Notes under the pieces: model-generated
Told to the model about the DNA's origin: nothing
Seen by the model: only the letters and a program-made list of their open reading frames with translations
The model's database searches: none
Source of the DNA: Candidatus Villigracilis affinis
GTDB taxonomy: Bacteria > Chloroflexota > Anaerolineae > Anaerolineales > Villigracilaceae
DNA length: 64,000 nt
NCBI GenBank assembly: GCA_016718275.1
Contig: JADKEA010000023.1
Coordinates: 124,001 to 188,000 of the forward strand
Direction: 5' to 3'
Translations under genes and position numbers: made by a program
In this document: positions 44,068-53,191 of the stretch, piece after piece
Numbering within the stretch: the stretch's first letter is position 1
Layout of the letters: the number at the start of each line of letters is the position of its first letter

Positions 44068-44876
44068 CCACCACATTGATGCCGATGGGCGGTGCACTCG
44101 ACGAACGCAAAGACCCCACTGTGCTGCAGGAGTTCCTGCGCCGCGCGGGCGGGAAGAAGGCTCGTATCGTCATTCTGCCGCAGGCTTCGGCGCGGCGCGA
44201 TACGGGTATCGAATATGTGGAACTGTTCAAATCCTTTGGCGCAAAGGAAGCGCTCTCATTCGAATTCCGCCAGCGCTCCGAGGCGGGAACAGCCGAACAG
44301 ATCAAATTGATTCGCAAAGCCAGCGGGATCTTTTTCTCAGGTGGAACCCAAATGCGGATCGCCGCCGTGATGGGCGGAACGGCTCTCGAAGCCGAGATCC
44401 ATGCGGCTTATCGACGAGGATGCATCGTCGGCGGGACCAGCGCCGGGGCTTCGATCCTCTCAAAGACAATGATCGCCTACGGAAATGGCGGTCCGACTCC
44501 CCGTGAGCGGATCATCCAGTTTTCGGCGGGCCTTGGTTTCACCGACAAATTCATTTTCGACCAGCACTTCCGTCAGCGTGACCGATTGGGGCGCCTGATC
44601 TATGCCGTGTCTTCGCACCCCGGTGTCGTTGGCGTGGGCATCGATGAGGACACCGCCGCCATTGTTGAAGATAATGCCCGTTTGACAGTAGCAGGCTCGG
44701 GCGCGGTCACGATCGTGGACGGTCTCCAAATCACCGATACCGATGTCGCCGAGATCGAACATGGCGGCGCGGTTGCGGTTTCAAATCTGCTTGTGCATGT
44801 GTTGACCCATAACAGTGTGTTCGACGGGCGGACGCGAAAAGCGTCCCTCCCGAAAAAAAAGCTCCTGGTGGATTAG
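44064..44876 (+). CDS. Cytosolic cyanophycinase-like S51 hydrolase
   Basis: 270 residues. Motifs match cyanophycinase better than dipeptidase E: FFSGGTQMRIA, GGTSAGAS with nucleophile S126, and FDQHFRQRDRLGRL with candidate catalytic His168, followed by GVGIDEDTAAIV. No signal peptide. Cyanophycinase hydrolyses multi-L-arginyl-poly-L-aspartate to beta-Asp-Arg dipeptides. Translationally coupled to the GntR gene and followed by a peptide importer. No cyanophycin synthetase is in the window. Substrate assignment is from family similarity only. Confidence 0.78.
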   Translation: MTTTLMPMGGALDERKDPTVLQEFLRRAGGKKARIVILPQASARRDTGIEYVELFKSFGAKEALSFEFRQRSEAGTAEQIKLIRKASGIFFSGGTQMRIAAVMGGTALEAEIHAAYRRGCIVGGTSAGASILSKTMIAYGNGGPTPRERIIQFSAGLGFTDKFIFDQHFRQRDRLGRLIYAVSSHPGVVGVGIDEDTAAIVEDNARLTVAGSGAVTIVDGLQITDTDVAEIEHGGAVAVSNLLVHVLTHNSVFDGRTRKASLPKKKLLVD

Positions 44877-44906
44877 TTGGAGCATAGATCAAAAAAGGAG
44901 AAGAAA

Positions 44907-46646
44907 ATGAAGTTTTTGAAGACTGTTTTGGTATTGCTGTTCGTTGCATCGTTCGTGTTGTCTGCCTGCGGCGGCCCTGCTGCCACTGAAGCTGTGGCTG
45001 AACCTGCCGCGAATGAACCCGCCGCAACCGATGCGCCCGCTGCCACGGAAGCGCCAGTTGTTGACCCGAATGCCCCCGTTAGCGGCGGCACCGTGATCAT
45101 CGGCACTCCGCAGGAACCCGGCATGATGAACACGCTGCTGACTTCCTCTTCCATCGAAGATGCTGTCGTGTCATTGTTTGGCGAGGGACTTGTATCTGTC
45201 AACGAAAAGGGTGAATATGTGCCCGTGTTGGCAAAAGAATTGCCGACCGTTTCTGAAGACGGCCTCGTTGTGACCTGGAAACTGCTCGAAGGCGTGAAGT
45301 GGTCTGACGGTTCCGATTTCAACTGCGATGATGTGCGTTTCACAATGGAAGGCGCCCTTTCTGACCTTTCACAGGTGAGCGCTTCCGGCTACCGCGATAT
45401 CGAAACCCTTGAATGCCCCGACCCCTATACTGTGGTGGCTACCTTTGGCGAAGTGTACGCTCCGTACCTGCGCCTGTTTTCCTACACTGTGCCCGATACC
45501 GCTGGCGCGTTGGAAGACATGGAAACCTGGGACCTCAACCGCAACCCGGTGGGCACCGGCCCGTTCATCCTGACCGAATGGGAACCCGGCGATCACCTCA
45601 CATTCAGCCGTAACCCGCTGTACCGTGAAGAAGGCAAGCCCTATCTCGATAGTGTGATCATCAAGATCCTGCCTTCCCGCGAAGTGGGTATGCAGTTGCT
45701 CGGCACTGGCGAAATCCACGCTTTATGGGATTTGACAGAAGCCAACTTCCCCGAGCTTGAGCAGCTTTCCTCACAGGGTGTTTCGTTCGTTTCCACCGTG
45801 ACCGGCGAAAATGAATTACTCTCTTTGAATCTCGGCGCCAGTGATGGCACCGCTCCTGCCGACCCCGCCACCGCTCCGCACCCGATCCTGTTCGACTTGA
45901 GCGTGCGTCAGGCGATGCAGCTTGCGATCAATAAGCAGCAGATCGTCGACACGCTGCTCTATGGCAACGTGAAGGCTGGTAACAGTGCGGTTCCTGTTGG
46001 AACTTTCGGCTGCCCGCAGCCTGTCAGCGAATTTAGCCTCGAAAAAGCCAATGCACTTCTCGATGAGGCTGGCTGGGTCGTCGGCGCAGATGGCATCCGC
46101 GAGAAGGATGGCGTACGCATGAGCTTGAAGATCGCCACCACCACCGGCAACCAGTTGCGCGAACAGACCGAGCAGGTGTTGGCTGAAATGCTCAAGGCTG
46201 CCGGCATCGAACTCGTGATCGAGAACGTTCCCTCCGATGTGTTGTTCGCAAGCTGGGAAAGTGACGGCATGCGCGACCACGGTACCTACGATCTCGTGAT
46301 GTATACCACCGGCCCGTCCACCGACCCGGACAGCCACCTGTACTCAAGCTTCCACAGCTCGCAGATCCCCACTGCGGACAATGAAGGCTCCGGTGCCAAC
46401 TTCGCCCGCTACATCAACGCCGATGTGGATGCCTGGCTCGATGAAGCTGCCACCATCACCGATACTGCCAAACGCAAGGAACTGTATTGCCAGGTTGTCG
46501 AGCAGATCAACACAGACCTGCCGCGCATCTACCTGTACGAACGCCTTTCCATCATGGGACACCGCAACGAATTCCACGGTTTGAAGATTTCCCCGACCTT
46601 CGTGGACTTCGCTTGGGATTCCGCCAACTGGTGGATGGGACAGTAA
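44907..46646 (+). CDS. Family-5 binding lipoprotein of the cyanophycinase-linked importer
   Basis: 579 residues from the ATG at 44907, directly after AAAAAAGGAG. Lipobox LSAC (C21), Ala/Glu/Thr tether, family-5 fold with TWKLLEGVKWSDGSDFNCDDVRF and FDLSVRQAMQLAINKQQIVDTLLYG. More compact than the lipoproteins at 21655-32966. Context suggests it captures products of extracellular polymer cleavage. Confidence 0.87.
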   Translation: MKFLKTVLVLLFVASFVLSACGGPAATEAVAEPAANEPAATDAPAATEAPVVDPNAPVSGGTVIIGTPQEPGMMNTLLTSSSIEDAVVSLFGEGLVSVNEKGEYVPVLAKELPTVSEDGLVVTWKLLEGVKWSDGSDFNCDDVRFTMEGALSDLSQVSASGYRDIETLECPDPYTVVATFGEVYAPYLRLFSYTVPDTAGALEDMETWDLNRNPVGTGPFILTEWEPGDHLTFSRNPLYREEGKPYLDSVIIKILPSREVGMQLLGTGEIHALWDLTEANFPELEQLSSQGVSFVSTVTGENELLSLNLGASDGTAPADPATAPHPILFDLSVRQAMQLAINKQQIVDTLLYGNVKAGNSAVPVGTFGCPQPVSEFSLEKANALLDEAGWVVGADGIREKDGVRMSLKIATTTGNQLREQTEQVLAEMLKAAGIELVIENVPSDVLFASWESDGMRDHGTYDLVMYTTGPSTDPDSHLYSSFHSSQIPTADNEGSGANFARYINADVDAWLDEAATITDTAKRKELYCQVVEQINTDLPRIYLYERLSIMGHRNEFHGLKISPTFVDFAWDSANWWMGQ

Positions 46647-46659
46647 GCCAGGTTTATTT

Positions 46660-46689
46660 TTGCCCCTCCTCTTTTTAGAGGAGGGGCAA
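46660..46689 (+). terminator. Hairpin between binding-protein and permease genes
   Basis: 13-bp stem TTGCCCCTCCTCT/AGAGGAGGGGCAA with TTTT loop. As in the first importer locus, it should reduce permease expression relative to the binding protein. A TATAAT at 46710-46715 may restart transcription. Confidence 0.75.
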
Positions 46690-46807
46690 TCTTTCAAGTT
46701 TTTGAAAAGTATAATTTTGCCCTGTAATCCCCACACGGTATTTTTTCAACAAAGAGACCTGGCGTCTTTTTGAATAAGAAAGCAGCAATCTGGGTTAAGT
46801 CATCATT

Positions 46808-47779
46808 ATGGCCATTTATTTCACCCGTCGTGTTTTGCAATCCCTATTCACCCTGATCGTCATCAGCATGATCCTGTACGGCCTGATCTCCTCCGTGCCC
46901 GGCGGATTCATGAGCGCTTACACGGAACGGTCGGATTTTACACAGGAAGACCTGGCACGCATCCGCGCGAAATTTGGGTTGGACGATCCCATTCCTGTGC
47001 GTTATTTCAAGTGGTTGACCGCCATGCTTCAGGGTGACATGGGGAATTCATTTACAACAAAACGACCCGTGCTGCAGGAAATTGCAGATCGTCTGCCGAA
47101 CACCCTGCTTCTGATGGGTATCATGTTGGTGACCACTTTGCTGGTCGCCATTCCATTGGGCATTATATCGGCGGTGAAACAATATACGTGGTTCGACCAC
47201 ATTATGACTACGGTCGCTTTTGCGGGACAATCTCTGCCCGTATTCTGGTTCGGACTTTTGCTCATTATCGTGTTTGCTGTCACCTTGAAAGGTGGAAATG
47301 GAAAACCGCTTCTACCGGGCTCAGGCATGTACACACTCGGTGAACCGTTTTCGATTGCCGACCGCATTAAGCATCTCATCCTGCCCGTTTCTATGCTGAC
47401 CTTTGTTTCAGCGGCAGGGTATATGCGTTATCTGCGCTCCTCGATGCTCGATGTTATTCATGAAGATTACGTCCGCACGGCGCGTGCCAAGGGATTAAAA
47501 GAACGCCTTGTCATTTATCGCCACGCTTTACGCAATGCCATCATTCCGCTGGTGACTTTGGTCGCGCTCGACCTGCCGTCGCTGTTCGGTGGCGCGTTGT
47601 TCACTGAGACCATTTTCGCATGGCCGGGCATCGGGCGGCTGTATTTCACCGCCGCGCTCAAGACCGATTATCCGCTGGTGATGGCGGTCCTGATGATCGA
47701 ATCCGCGCTCATCATCGGTTCGAATCTGCTTGTGGACTTTATCTACGCGGCACTTGATCCGCGCATTCGGTTATCGTAA
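46808..47779 (+). CDS. ABC permease, OppB/DppB type
   Basis: 323 residues. N-terminal YFTRRVLQSLFTLIVISMILYGLIS, GNSFTTKRPV loop, EAA loop (EDYVRTARAKGLKERLVIYRHALRNAIIPLVTL), and C-terminal LLVDFIYAALDPRIRLS. Two bases separate its stop from the OppC-type gene. Confidence 0.9.
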   Translation: MAIYFTRRVLQSLFTLIVISMILYGLISSVPGGFMSAYTERSDFTQEDLARIRAKFGLDDPIPVRYFKWLTAMLQGDMGNSFTTKRPVLQEIADRLPNTLLLMGIMLVTTLLVAIPLGIISAVKQYTWFDHIMTTVAFAGQSLPVFWFGLLLIIVFAVTLKGGNGKPLLPGSGMYTLGEPFSIADRIKHLILPVSMLTFVSAAGYMRYLRSSMLDVIHEDYVRTARAKGLKERLVIYRHALRNAIIPLVTLVALDLPSLFGGALFTETIFAWPGIGRLYFTAALKTDYPLVMAVLMIESALIIGSNLLVDFIYAALDPRIRLS

Positions 47780-47781
47780 CC

Positions 47782-48705
47782 ATGGCAGCGACTTCCCCCT
47801 TTTCCTCCGAACGTCCAAAGACCCTGCGTGAACAATCCCTGTTCATGTTCTATTGGCTGCGTTTTCGCAAACACACCATGGCCCTCATCGGCGGGGTGGT
47901 GACGATCTTGATTCTCATCCTGATCGTGTTTGCACCGCTGGTTTCCGACTACGACCCCATGACACAGGATTTGCTCAACCGTTTTCAGCCGCCATCCAGC
48001 CAACATTGGATGGGCACCGACGATCTCGGACGCGATATGTTCTCGCGCGTCATGTATGGCGGACGCATCTCTTTGAGCGTGGGCATGCTTGCCATGGGAA
48101 TTGCAATTCTCCTTGGTTCGACCATCGGGCTTGTCTCTGGTTATTATGGCGGCTGGATCGACGGCATTCTTATGCGTATGACCGAGATCTTCATGTCCAT
48201 TCCAAGCCTGTTCGTGTTGATCGCTTTGGGTATGTTCCTGCGTACGCTCGACCTGCCCAGTTTGAAAGCAGGTTCCTTCCTGCCGATCTCGCTTGTCATT
48301 GGCGCACTTTCATGGATGGGTACTGCCCGTCTCGTGCGCGCCTCCACGCTTGAATTGCGCGAACGTGAATTCGTACATGCCTGTCGTGCTTTGGGCGGCT
48401 CCGATGCACGCATCCTTTTCCTGCGAATTCTCCCGAACATCGCCAGCCCCATCATCGTCTCTGCCACACTGGGATTGGCAGGCGCCATCATCAGCGAATC
48501 GGGTCTGTCGTATCTCGGTTTCGGTGTTCAACTTCCCACTCCTACGTGGGGCAATATGCTCTCTAATACGCAAAGCCAGATGACCACCGCCCCGTGGACC
48601 GCCATCTTCCCCGGATTGATGATCTTCATCGTTGTCATTGCCATCAACTACCTTGGCGACGGCCTGCGCGATGCACTCGACCCGCGTCATTCTGTAAAGA
48701 AATAA
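47782..48705 (+). CDS. ABC permease, OppC/DppC type
   Basis: 307 residues. Basic N-terminal segment, GGVVTILILILIVFAPLVSDYDP, MGTDDLGRDMFSRVMYGGR, permease core with EAA loop (REFVHACRALGGSDARILFLRILPN), and LGDGLRDALDPRHSVKK. No ATPase gene accompanies this pair. Confidence 0.9.
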   Translation: MAATSPFSSERPKTLREQSLFMFYWLRFRKHTMALIGGVVTILILILIVFAPLVSDYDPMTQDLLNRFQPPSSQHWMGTDDLGRDMFSRVMYGGRISLSVGMLAMGIAILLGSTIGLVSGYYGGWIDGILMRMTEIFMSIPSLFVLIALGMFLRTLDLPSLKAGSFLPISLVIGALSWMGTARLVRASTLELREREFVHACRALGGSDARILFLRILPNIASPIIVSATLGLAGAIISESGLSYLGFGVQLPTPTWGNMLSNTQSQMTTAPWTAIFPGLMIFIVVIAINYLGDGLRDALDPRHSVKK

Positions 48706-48710
48706 TTCGT

Positions 48711-48758
48711 GTTCCCGCTCCATCGGAGGTTAGTTTCGATGACAGAGCGGGAACGATT
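48711..48758 (+). terminator. Hairpin after the permease genes
   Basis: GTTCCCGCTC (48711-48720) pairs with GAGCGGGAAC (48745-48754), followed by GATTTT. Partial termination before the secreted S51 gene is possible. Confidence 0.6.
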
Positions 48759-48798
48759 TTAAGAACATAAAGTCAAAATAAAAGTAGGGAGATTTCCA

Positions 48799-50823
48799 AT
48801 GAAATCAAAATTCATAATCTTGAGCATTTTACTGGCCCTGTTGTTTCTGCCATTAAGCGGCACTTCGGCTCAGACTACCCCGGGCCTGCTCCTGCCCATT
48901 GGAGCAGGCTACACCGATACATATACCGCCATGGCACAGCACGCGGTTGCCAACGCCAAAGGTGACATGGTTCATATTCTTGTGCTGGCCTCTCCCTATT
49001 CCACCGATGCGGAACATATTTCAGAAGGGGAGCGTGCCCAAAATCTAAAAGATGCCGAGGAACGCCGCCTGCAGACCGATGGCGCCTGCCAGCGTAACAT
49101 CCCCGAAGGCTCCACGCTCACCTGCAAAGTAGAACTCCTGCCCATCTTCACCCAGGAAGATTCCAATAACCCCGATAACCTCGCCTACTTCACTGATGAT
49201 GTTTCCATGATCTTCATTCTCGGCGGTGACCAGGAGACCGGCATGGGCGCCATCATCAACACGCCCGTGGAAGAGCGCATTAATCAGTTGCATGAAATGG
49301 GCACCATCATCGCGGGCACAAGCGCCGGGGCAGCGATGCAATCCAAGATCATGATCGCCTCATTGAATATCGGCTATGCCACCGATGACGGACTTCAGGC
49401 AGGCGCATTGAAACTCTGGGATACCGAGGAAAAACACGGCTTCTCCTTCAGCATTCAAAACGCCGTTCTCGATCAGCACTTCTTCCAACGCGCCCGCATG
49501 GGACGCCTCGTCAATGTCATCACCCAGCCCGGCATGCCGCATGTGGGTGTGGGGGTCGATGCCTACACCGGCGTCGTTTCAGATAGCGAAGTTCTGCGCG
49601 ATGTCTTTGGCCTATACACCGTCACCGTTTTGGATGCGGAAACTTATCACTCCGCCGACGGCGTGAAATATGTCGAATTCAGTGAAACCCGCCCGCCGTT
49701 GATCAGTGTCCGCAATATCGTTTTGAACCTGCTTTCCCCGGGCGATGTCACCTACGACCTCAAGACCCGCACTTCATCGCTTGGCAACCCGCCTGATGTG
49801 CTCGAACGTGAATTTGATGCATTGACTCTGCCCGCTGGCGCAGGTCCGCTTTTCCTCGGCGGCGATCAACTCGATACGCTCAAAGGCAGTGCCATTCTCG
49901 AAAAATTCAAGGCAGTGGCGGGCGAAAATATTCTCATCGTTGCAACGGGGTATCCGTCATCGCGCTCTGCTGAGACCGCCATCAAGAAATATACTGAAGG
50001 ACTCGGCGTGCAGGTTCAATCGCTGGTGGTCGGTGATGAGCCCATCGTCATCCCTGATGATGTCACCGCCGTGCTCGTCGTAGGCAAAGACACTTCCAAG
50101 GTCAAGGTGGAGGCGCTCGCTCCGCTCAAGGATTTCTGGCTGGCGGGCAAACCCGTCATGGCCGATAACGCCGTCACGCCCGTCCTCGGCGCGTTCTATT
50201 CCAACCACGAACCCACACCCGATGATTCTGAGCTGCAGGAACTCGCCACACAAAAATCCTTCTGGCAGGGACGCACCAAAATGGCACCCGGCCTTGGTTT
50301 CCTTAACATCACCATCGAGCCGCAGTTGCTGGCCGATCTGCGCTTTGGCCGTCTGTTCTCGCTGGCCTACAATCATCCCGAATTCATTGCCATCGGCGTC
50401 AACAAAGACACCGCCATTATGCTCGATGAAAACGGCGCGACCGCTCTTGGCCTCAACGGTATTTTCATCCTTGACCTACGTAAGGCAAAACTGCAGCTCG
50501 GTACGAACGACGGCTTTGTGATCAATAATGGGATGCTCGATATCTTCGCCCCGGGCGAATCCATTCAAGCGGAAATTGCCGACGTCAACGCGCGCTTCGA
50601 CCCCGCGCCGACACCTGTTCTGCCGACCCAGGAACCGACCGCCACTGCAACAGTGGCCGCCACGCCCACACAGCCCGCGACCGCCACTCCCTCCATCGTG
50701 CCGACCAGCCCCACCGCAATGGAATACGCAACAACTCCAAAGCCCGCCGCCTTCCCGCTGTGGACCATCGCTGTGGTCGTTGCCATTGCCGCCGCCCTGC
50801 TGTATTTCTGGAAGCGTAAATAG
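48799..50823 (+). CDS. Secreted, membrane-anchored tandem S51 (cyanophycinase-like) protein
   Basis: 674 residues. Signal peptide about 1-24 (LLALLFLPLSGTSAQ). First S51 domain about 28-330 with FILGGDQETG, AGTSAGAAM (nucleophile S175) and LDQHFFQRARMGRLVNV, all cyanophycinase-like. Second domain about 340-590 repeats the fold (GPLFLGGDQLD, LGFLNITIEPQLLADLRFGRLFSL, AIGVNKDTAIM) but has KPVMADNAVTP where the nucleophile elbow should be, so it looks catalytically dead. A Thr/Pro stalk and a C-terminal transmembrane helix (FPLWTIAVVVAIAAALLYF) anchor it. It probably cleaves or binds an extracellular polymer and hands peptides to the importer just upstream. Confidence 0.78.
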   Translation: MKSKFIILSILLALLFLPLSGTSAQTTPGLLLPIGAGYTDTYTAMAQHAVANAKGDMVHILVLASPYSTDAEHISEGERAQNLKDAEERRLQTDGACQRNIPEGSTLTCKVELLPIFTQEDSNNPDNLAYFTDDVSMIFILGGDQETGMGAIINTPVEERINQLHEMGTIIAGTSAGAAMQSKIMIASLNIGYATDDGLQAGALKLWDTEEKHGFSFSIQNAVLDQHFFQRARMGRLVNVITQPGMPHVGVGVDAYTGVVSDSEVLRDVFGLYTVTVLDAETYHSADGVKYVEFSETRPPLISVRNIVLNLLSPGDVTYDLKTRTSSLGNPPDVLEREFDALTLPAGAGPLFLGGDQLDTLKGSAILEKFKAVAGENILIVATGYPSSRSAETAIKKYTEGLGVQVQSLVVGDEPIVIPDDVTAVLVVGKDTSKVKVEALAPLKDFWLAGKPVMADNAVTPVLGAFYSNHEPTPDDSELQELATQKSFWQGRTKMAPGLGFLNITIEPQLLADLRFGRLFSLAYNHPEFIAIGVNKDTAIMLDENGATALGLNGIFILDLRKAKLQLGTNDGFVINNGMLDIFAPGESIQAEIADVNARFDPAPTPVLPTQEPTATATVAATPTQPATATPSIVPTSPTAMEYATTPKPAAFPLWTIAVVVAIAAALLYFWKRK

Positions 50824-50841
50824 AATCAAATGAGCTACCGA

Positions 50842-50874
50842 ACAGCCAGCCCATCACAGGCTGGCTGTTTTTTT
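50842..50874 (+). terminator. Terminator of the S51/importer locus
   Basis: ACAGCCAGCC/GGCTGGCTGT stem (50842-50851, 50859-50868) followed by seven T. Confidence 0.88.
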
Positions 50875-50910
50875 ATGTTTTGCTTGCTGCGGAAATGGTG
50901 GAATCTGACT

Positions 50911-50916
50911 TATAAT
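50911..50916 (+). promoter_or_regulatory. -10-like TATAAT upstream of kinase 1
   Basis: Exact TATAAT about 100 nt before the kinase start; no clear -35 partner. Confidence 0.35.
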
Positions 50917-51013
50917 TTAAATGTCACAACGGCATGGGAGGGATACGGTTGAAGAAATACCCATGTGAACAGCATGTTGTGAAGATACTGGTTTCATTTG
51001 GTCAGAGGTGGTT

Positions 51014-52999
51014 ATGCCCGATCTAACGGGAAAGTCTCTTGGACGTTATCACATCATTGAGCAACTGGGCGAAGGCGGCATGGCCATCGTCTACAAAGCC
51101 TACGATACCCGCCTCGAAACCGATGTAGCTGTTAAGGTCATTCGAACAGATAACATTCTTCCAAGCGTGCTGGACCATGCACTCAAACGGTTTGAGCGTG
51201 AGGCCAAACTGCTCGCCCGCCTGCTCCATCCCAACATCGTCAAAGTCATTGATTACGGAGAATTTGAAGGCATGCCATATCTGGTCATGCCCTATTTGCC
51301 TGGCGGCACGCTGAAAAAGAAATTGGGGAAACCCACTTCCTGGCAGGAATCATTCCAGTTGCTTTTGCCGATTGCCGAAGCCCTCGATTATGCCCACAGC
51401 CAGAACATGATCCATCGTGACGTGAAGCCATCCAATATTCTGCTCACCCAACGTGGACAGCCCATGATGGCTGATTTTGGCATCGCCAAAATCCTCGACC
51501 TTGAAAATACGCAGGAACTGACTGGCACAAGCATGATGATCGGCACGCCGGAATACATGGCCCCTGAACAAGTCACCTCCAAGACTGTTGATCACCGCGC
51601 CGATATTTATGCCCTCGGTATTGTTTTATATGAAATGGTGACGGGGCGTCAGCCTTTTTTGGCAGATACACCGATGGCTGTACTGCTCAAACATAATAGC
51701 GAACCCCTGCCGCACCCGCGACAGTTCGTGCCGAATTTGCCCGATGAGGTGGAAAAGGTTCTGCTCAAAGCGCTGGCAAAACATCCCGATAACCGTTACC
51801 AAAGTATGGATGAATTTGCCGCTGTCATGAAAAAACTGCTTGCGGAACAACCCACACAGTTGATTTTCCCGCAGCCTGAAACGAATACAACTCGAGACGG
51901 TCTACATCTCGCTGCCCCGACCCATCAACAACCCGCCCAATCCCCTCGTCAGGATTCGCGCTGGGGTATGTTGGGATGGGGAGCGGTTGCGGGCCTGTTC
52001 TGTTTTATTGCGGCGGCAGTTCTCTTTTTGATGTTCTTGCGACTAAGGAATTCACCAGAAAGACTCGCGGCCACGTTGACATCGCCTGCTGTAACTTCAA
52101 CACCTGTACCATTGGATACGCAGACCCCCATCCTTCCTTCGGAAACACCGCCTCCCACTTCGATTCCCCTGCCCGCGCAGATCACAGATGAAAAAGGTGT
52201 CCCGATGGCGCTGATTCCGGCTGGGTCATTTTTGATGGGGTCGCTTCAGGAACGGGTGGAGCAAGACTTCGCAAATTGTGAGAAGGATACCAATGGACAA
52301 TGTGAACTCTGGTGGTTTACGAATGAAACACCCCAGCATTTGGTCACATTGGATGATTACTACATTGATTTATATGAAGTGACAAATTCTCGCTATGCCG
52401 AATGTGTGGCGGCGGATGTTTGCAATGCGCCATCTCCCACCAGTTCATTCACCCGTGATGAGTATTATGGCCTCGCAGAGTTTGATGACTACCCTGTGAT
52501 TCATGTCAGTTGGGCAGACGGCAAAGTCTATTGTGAATGGCGCGGCGCCCGCCTGCCCACCGAAGCAGAGTGGGAAAAAGCTGCACGCGGTACAAACGGG
52601 CTGATATACCCATGGGGAAATGAATTCGACGGGACTCGGGTGAATTTCTGCGATTCGAATTGTCCGCTGGATTGGGCGAACAAGGATTACAACGATTACT
52701 TTGGCGACACATCGCCTGTTGGATATTACGAAAGCGGGAAGAGCCCGTATGGCGTGTACGATATGGCTGGCAACGTTTGGGAATGGATCAGCGACTGGTA
52801 TCAGGAGGATTATTACAGCATCTCCCCATCGCTCAATCCATTGGGGCCTGAAACGGGTCAGTACCGTGCGCTTCGCGGCGGTTCATGGAGCAATGTTTCC
52901 AGTTCGATGCATTCCTCCCTGCGCAGCTGGGATGTGGTGCCGTCCCTTGCTCAATATGGATATTACGGTTTTCGCTGTGCCCGCAGCGTAACCCCATAA
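51014..52999 (+). CDS. Transmembrane Ser/Thr protein kinase with extracellular SUMF1/FGE-like domain (paralogue 1)
   Basis: 661 residues from the ATG at 51014 (AGAGG upstream). Kinase domain 1-270: glycine loop LGEGGMAIVYK, K41, HRD at 134-136, DFG at 154-156, GTPEYMAPEQ, all intact, so active. One transmembrane helix (about 318-342), a Pro/Thr stalk, then an extracytoplasmic SUMF1/EgtB-type domain (about 390-660) with MALIPAGSFLMGS, ARLPTEAEWEKAARG, YDMAGNVWEW and LRGGSW...GFRCAR. The kinase is PknB-like; the outside domain may sense or bind a ligand or peptidoglycan-linked signal. Paralogue at 53192. Confidence 0.88.
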   Translation: MPDLTGKSLGRYHIIEQLGEGGMAIVYKAYDTRLETDVAVKVIRTDNILPSVLDHALKRFEREAKLLARLLHPNIVKVIDYGEFEGMPYLVMPYLPGGTLKKKLGKPTSWQESFQLLLPIAEALDYAHSQNMIHRDVKPSNILLTQRGQPMMADFGIAKILDLENTQELTGTSMMIGTPEYMAPEQVTSKTVDHRADIYALGIVLYEMVTGRQPFLADTPMAVLLKHNSEPLPHPRQFVPNLPDEVEKVLLKALAKHPDNRYQSMDEFAAVMKKLLAEQPTQLIFPQPETNTTRDGLHLAAPTHQQPAQSPRQDSRWGMLGWGAVAGLFCFIAAAVLFLMFLRLRNSPERLAATLTSPAVTSTPVPLDTQTPILPSETPPPTSIPLPAQITDEKGVPMALIPAGSFLMGSLQERVEQDFANCEKDTNGQCELWWFTNETPQHLVTLDDYYIDLYEVTNSRYAECVAADVCNAPSPTSSFTRDEYYGLAEFDDYPVIHVSWADGKVYCEWRGARLPTEAEWEKAARGTNGLIYPWGNEFDGTRVNFCDSNCPLDWANKDYNDYFGDTSPVGYYESGKSPYGVYDMAGNVWEWISDWYQEDYYSISPSLNPLGPETGQYRALRGGSWSNVSSSMHSSLRSWDVVPSLAQYGYYGFRCARSVTP

Positions 53000-53191
53000 G
53001 CAGACCGCGCTTTTTAGGGATTGGGATGTCATGTCTACTGAAACAAAGTCAGCGTATAATGCTATTGTTATCTGTTGGAAAACTAAAACCCGACTCGAAA
53101 ATAGCATCTCGCTCCGGGTGATATTTTGAGATGACCTGTAACCGGAATGGAAGCTCCATATCTTTATAGTTGAAGAGAAATCTTACTTACA

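Noticed and set aside
43390..50823. Locus as a complete ABC importer
   Set aside because: No ATPase gene is present between the permeases and neighbours, so it is described as needing an external ATPase pair.
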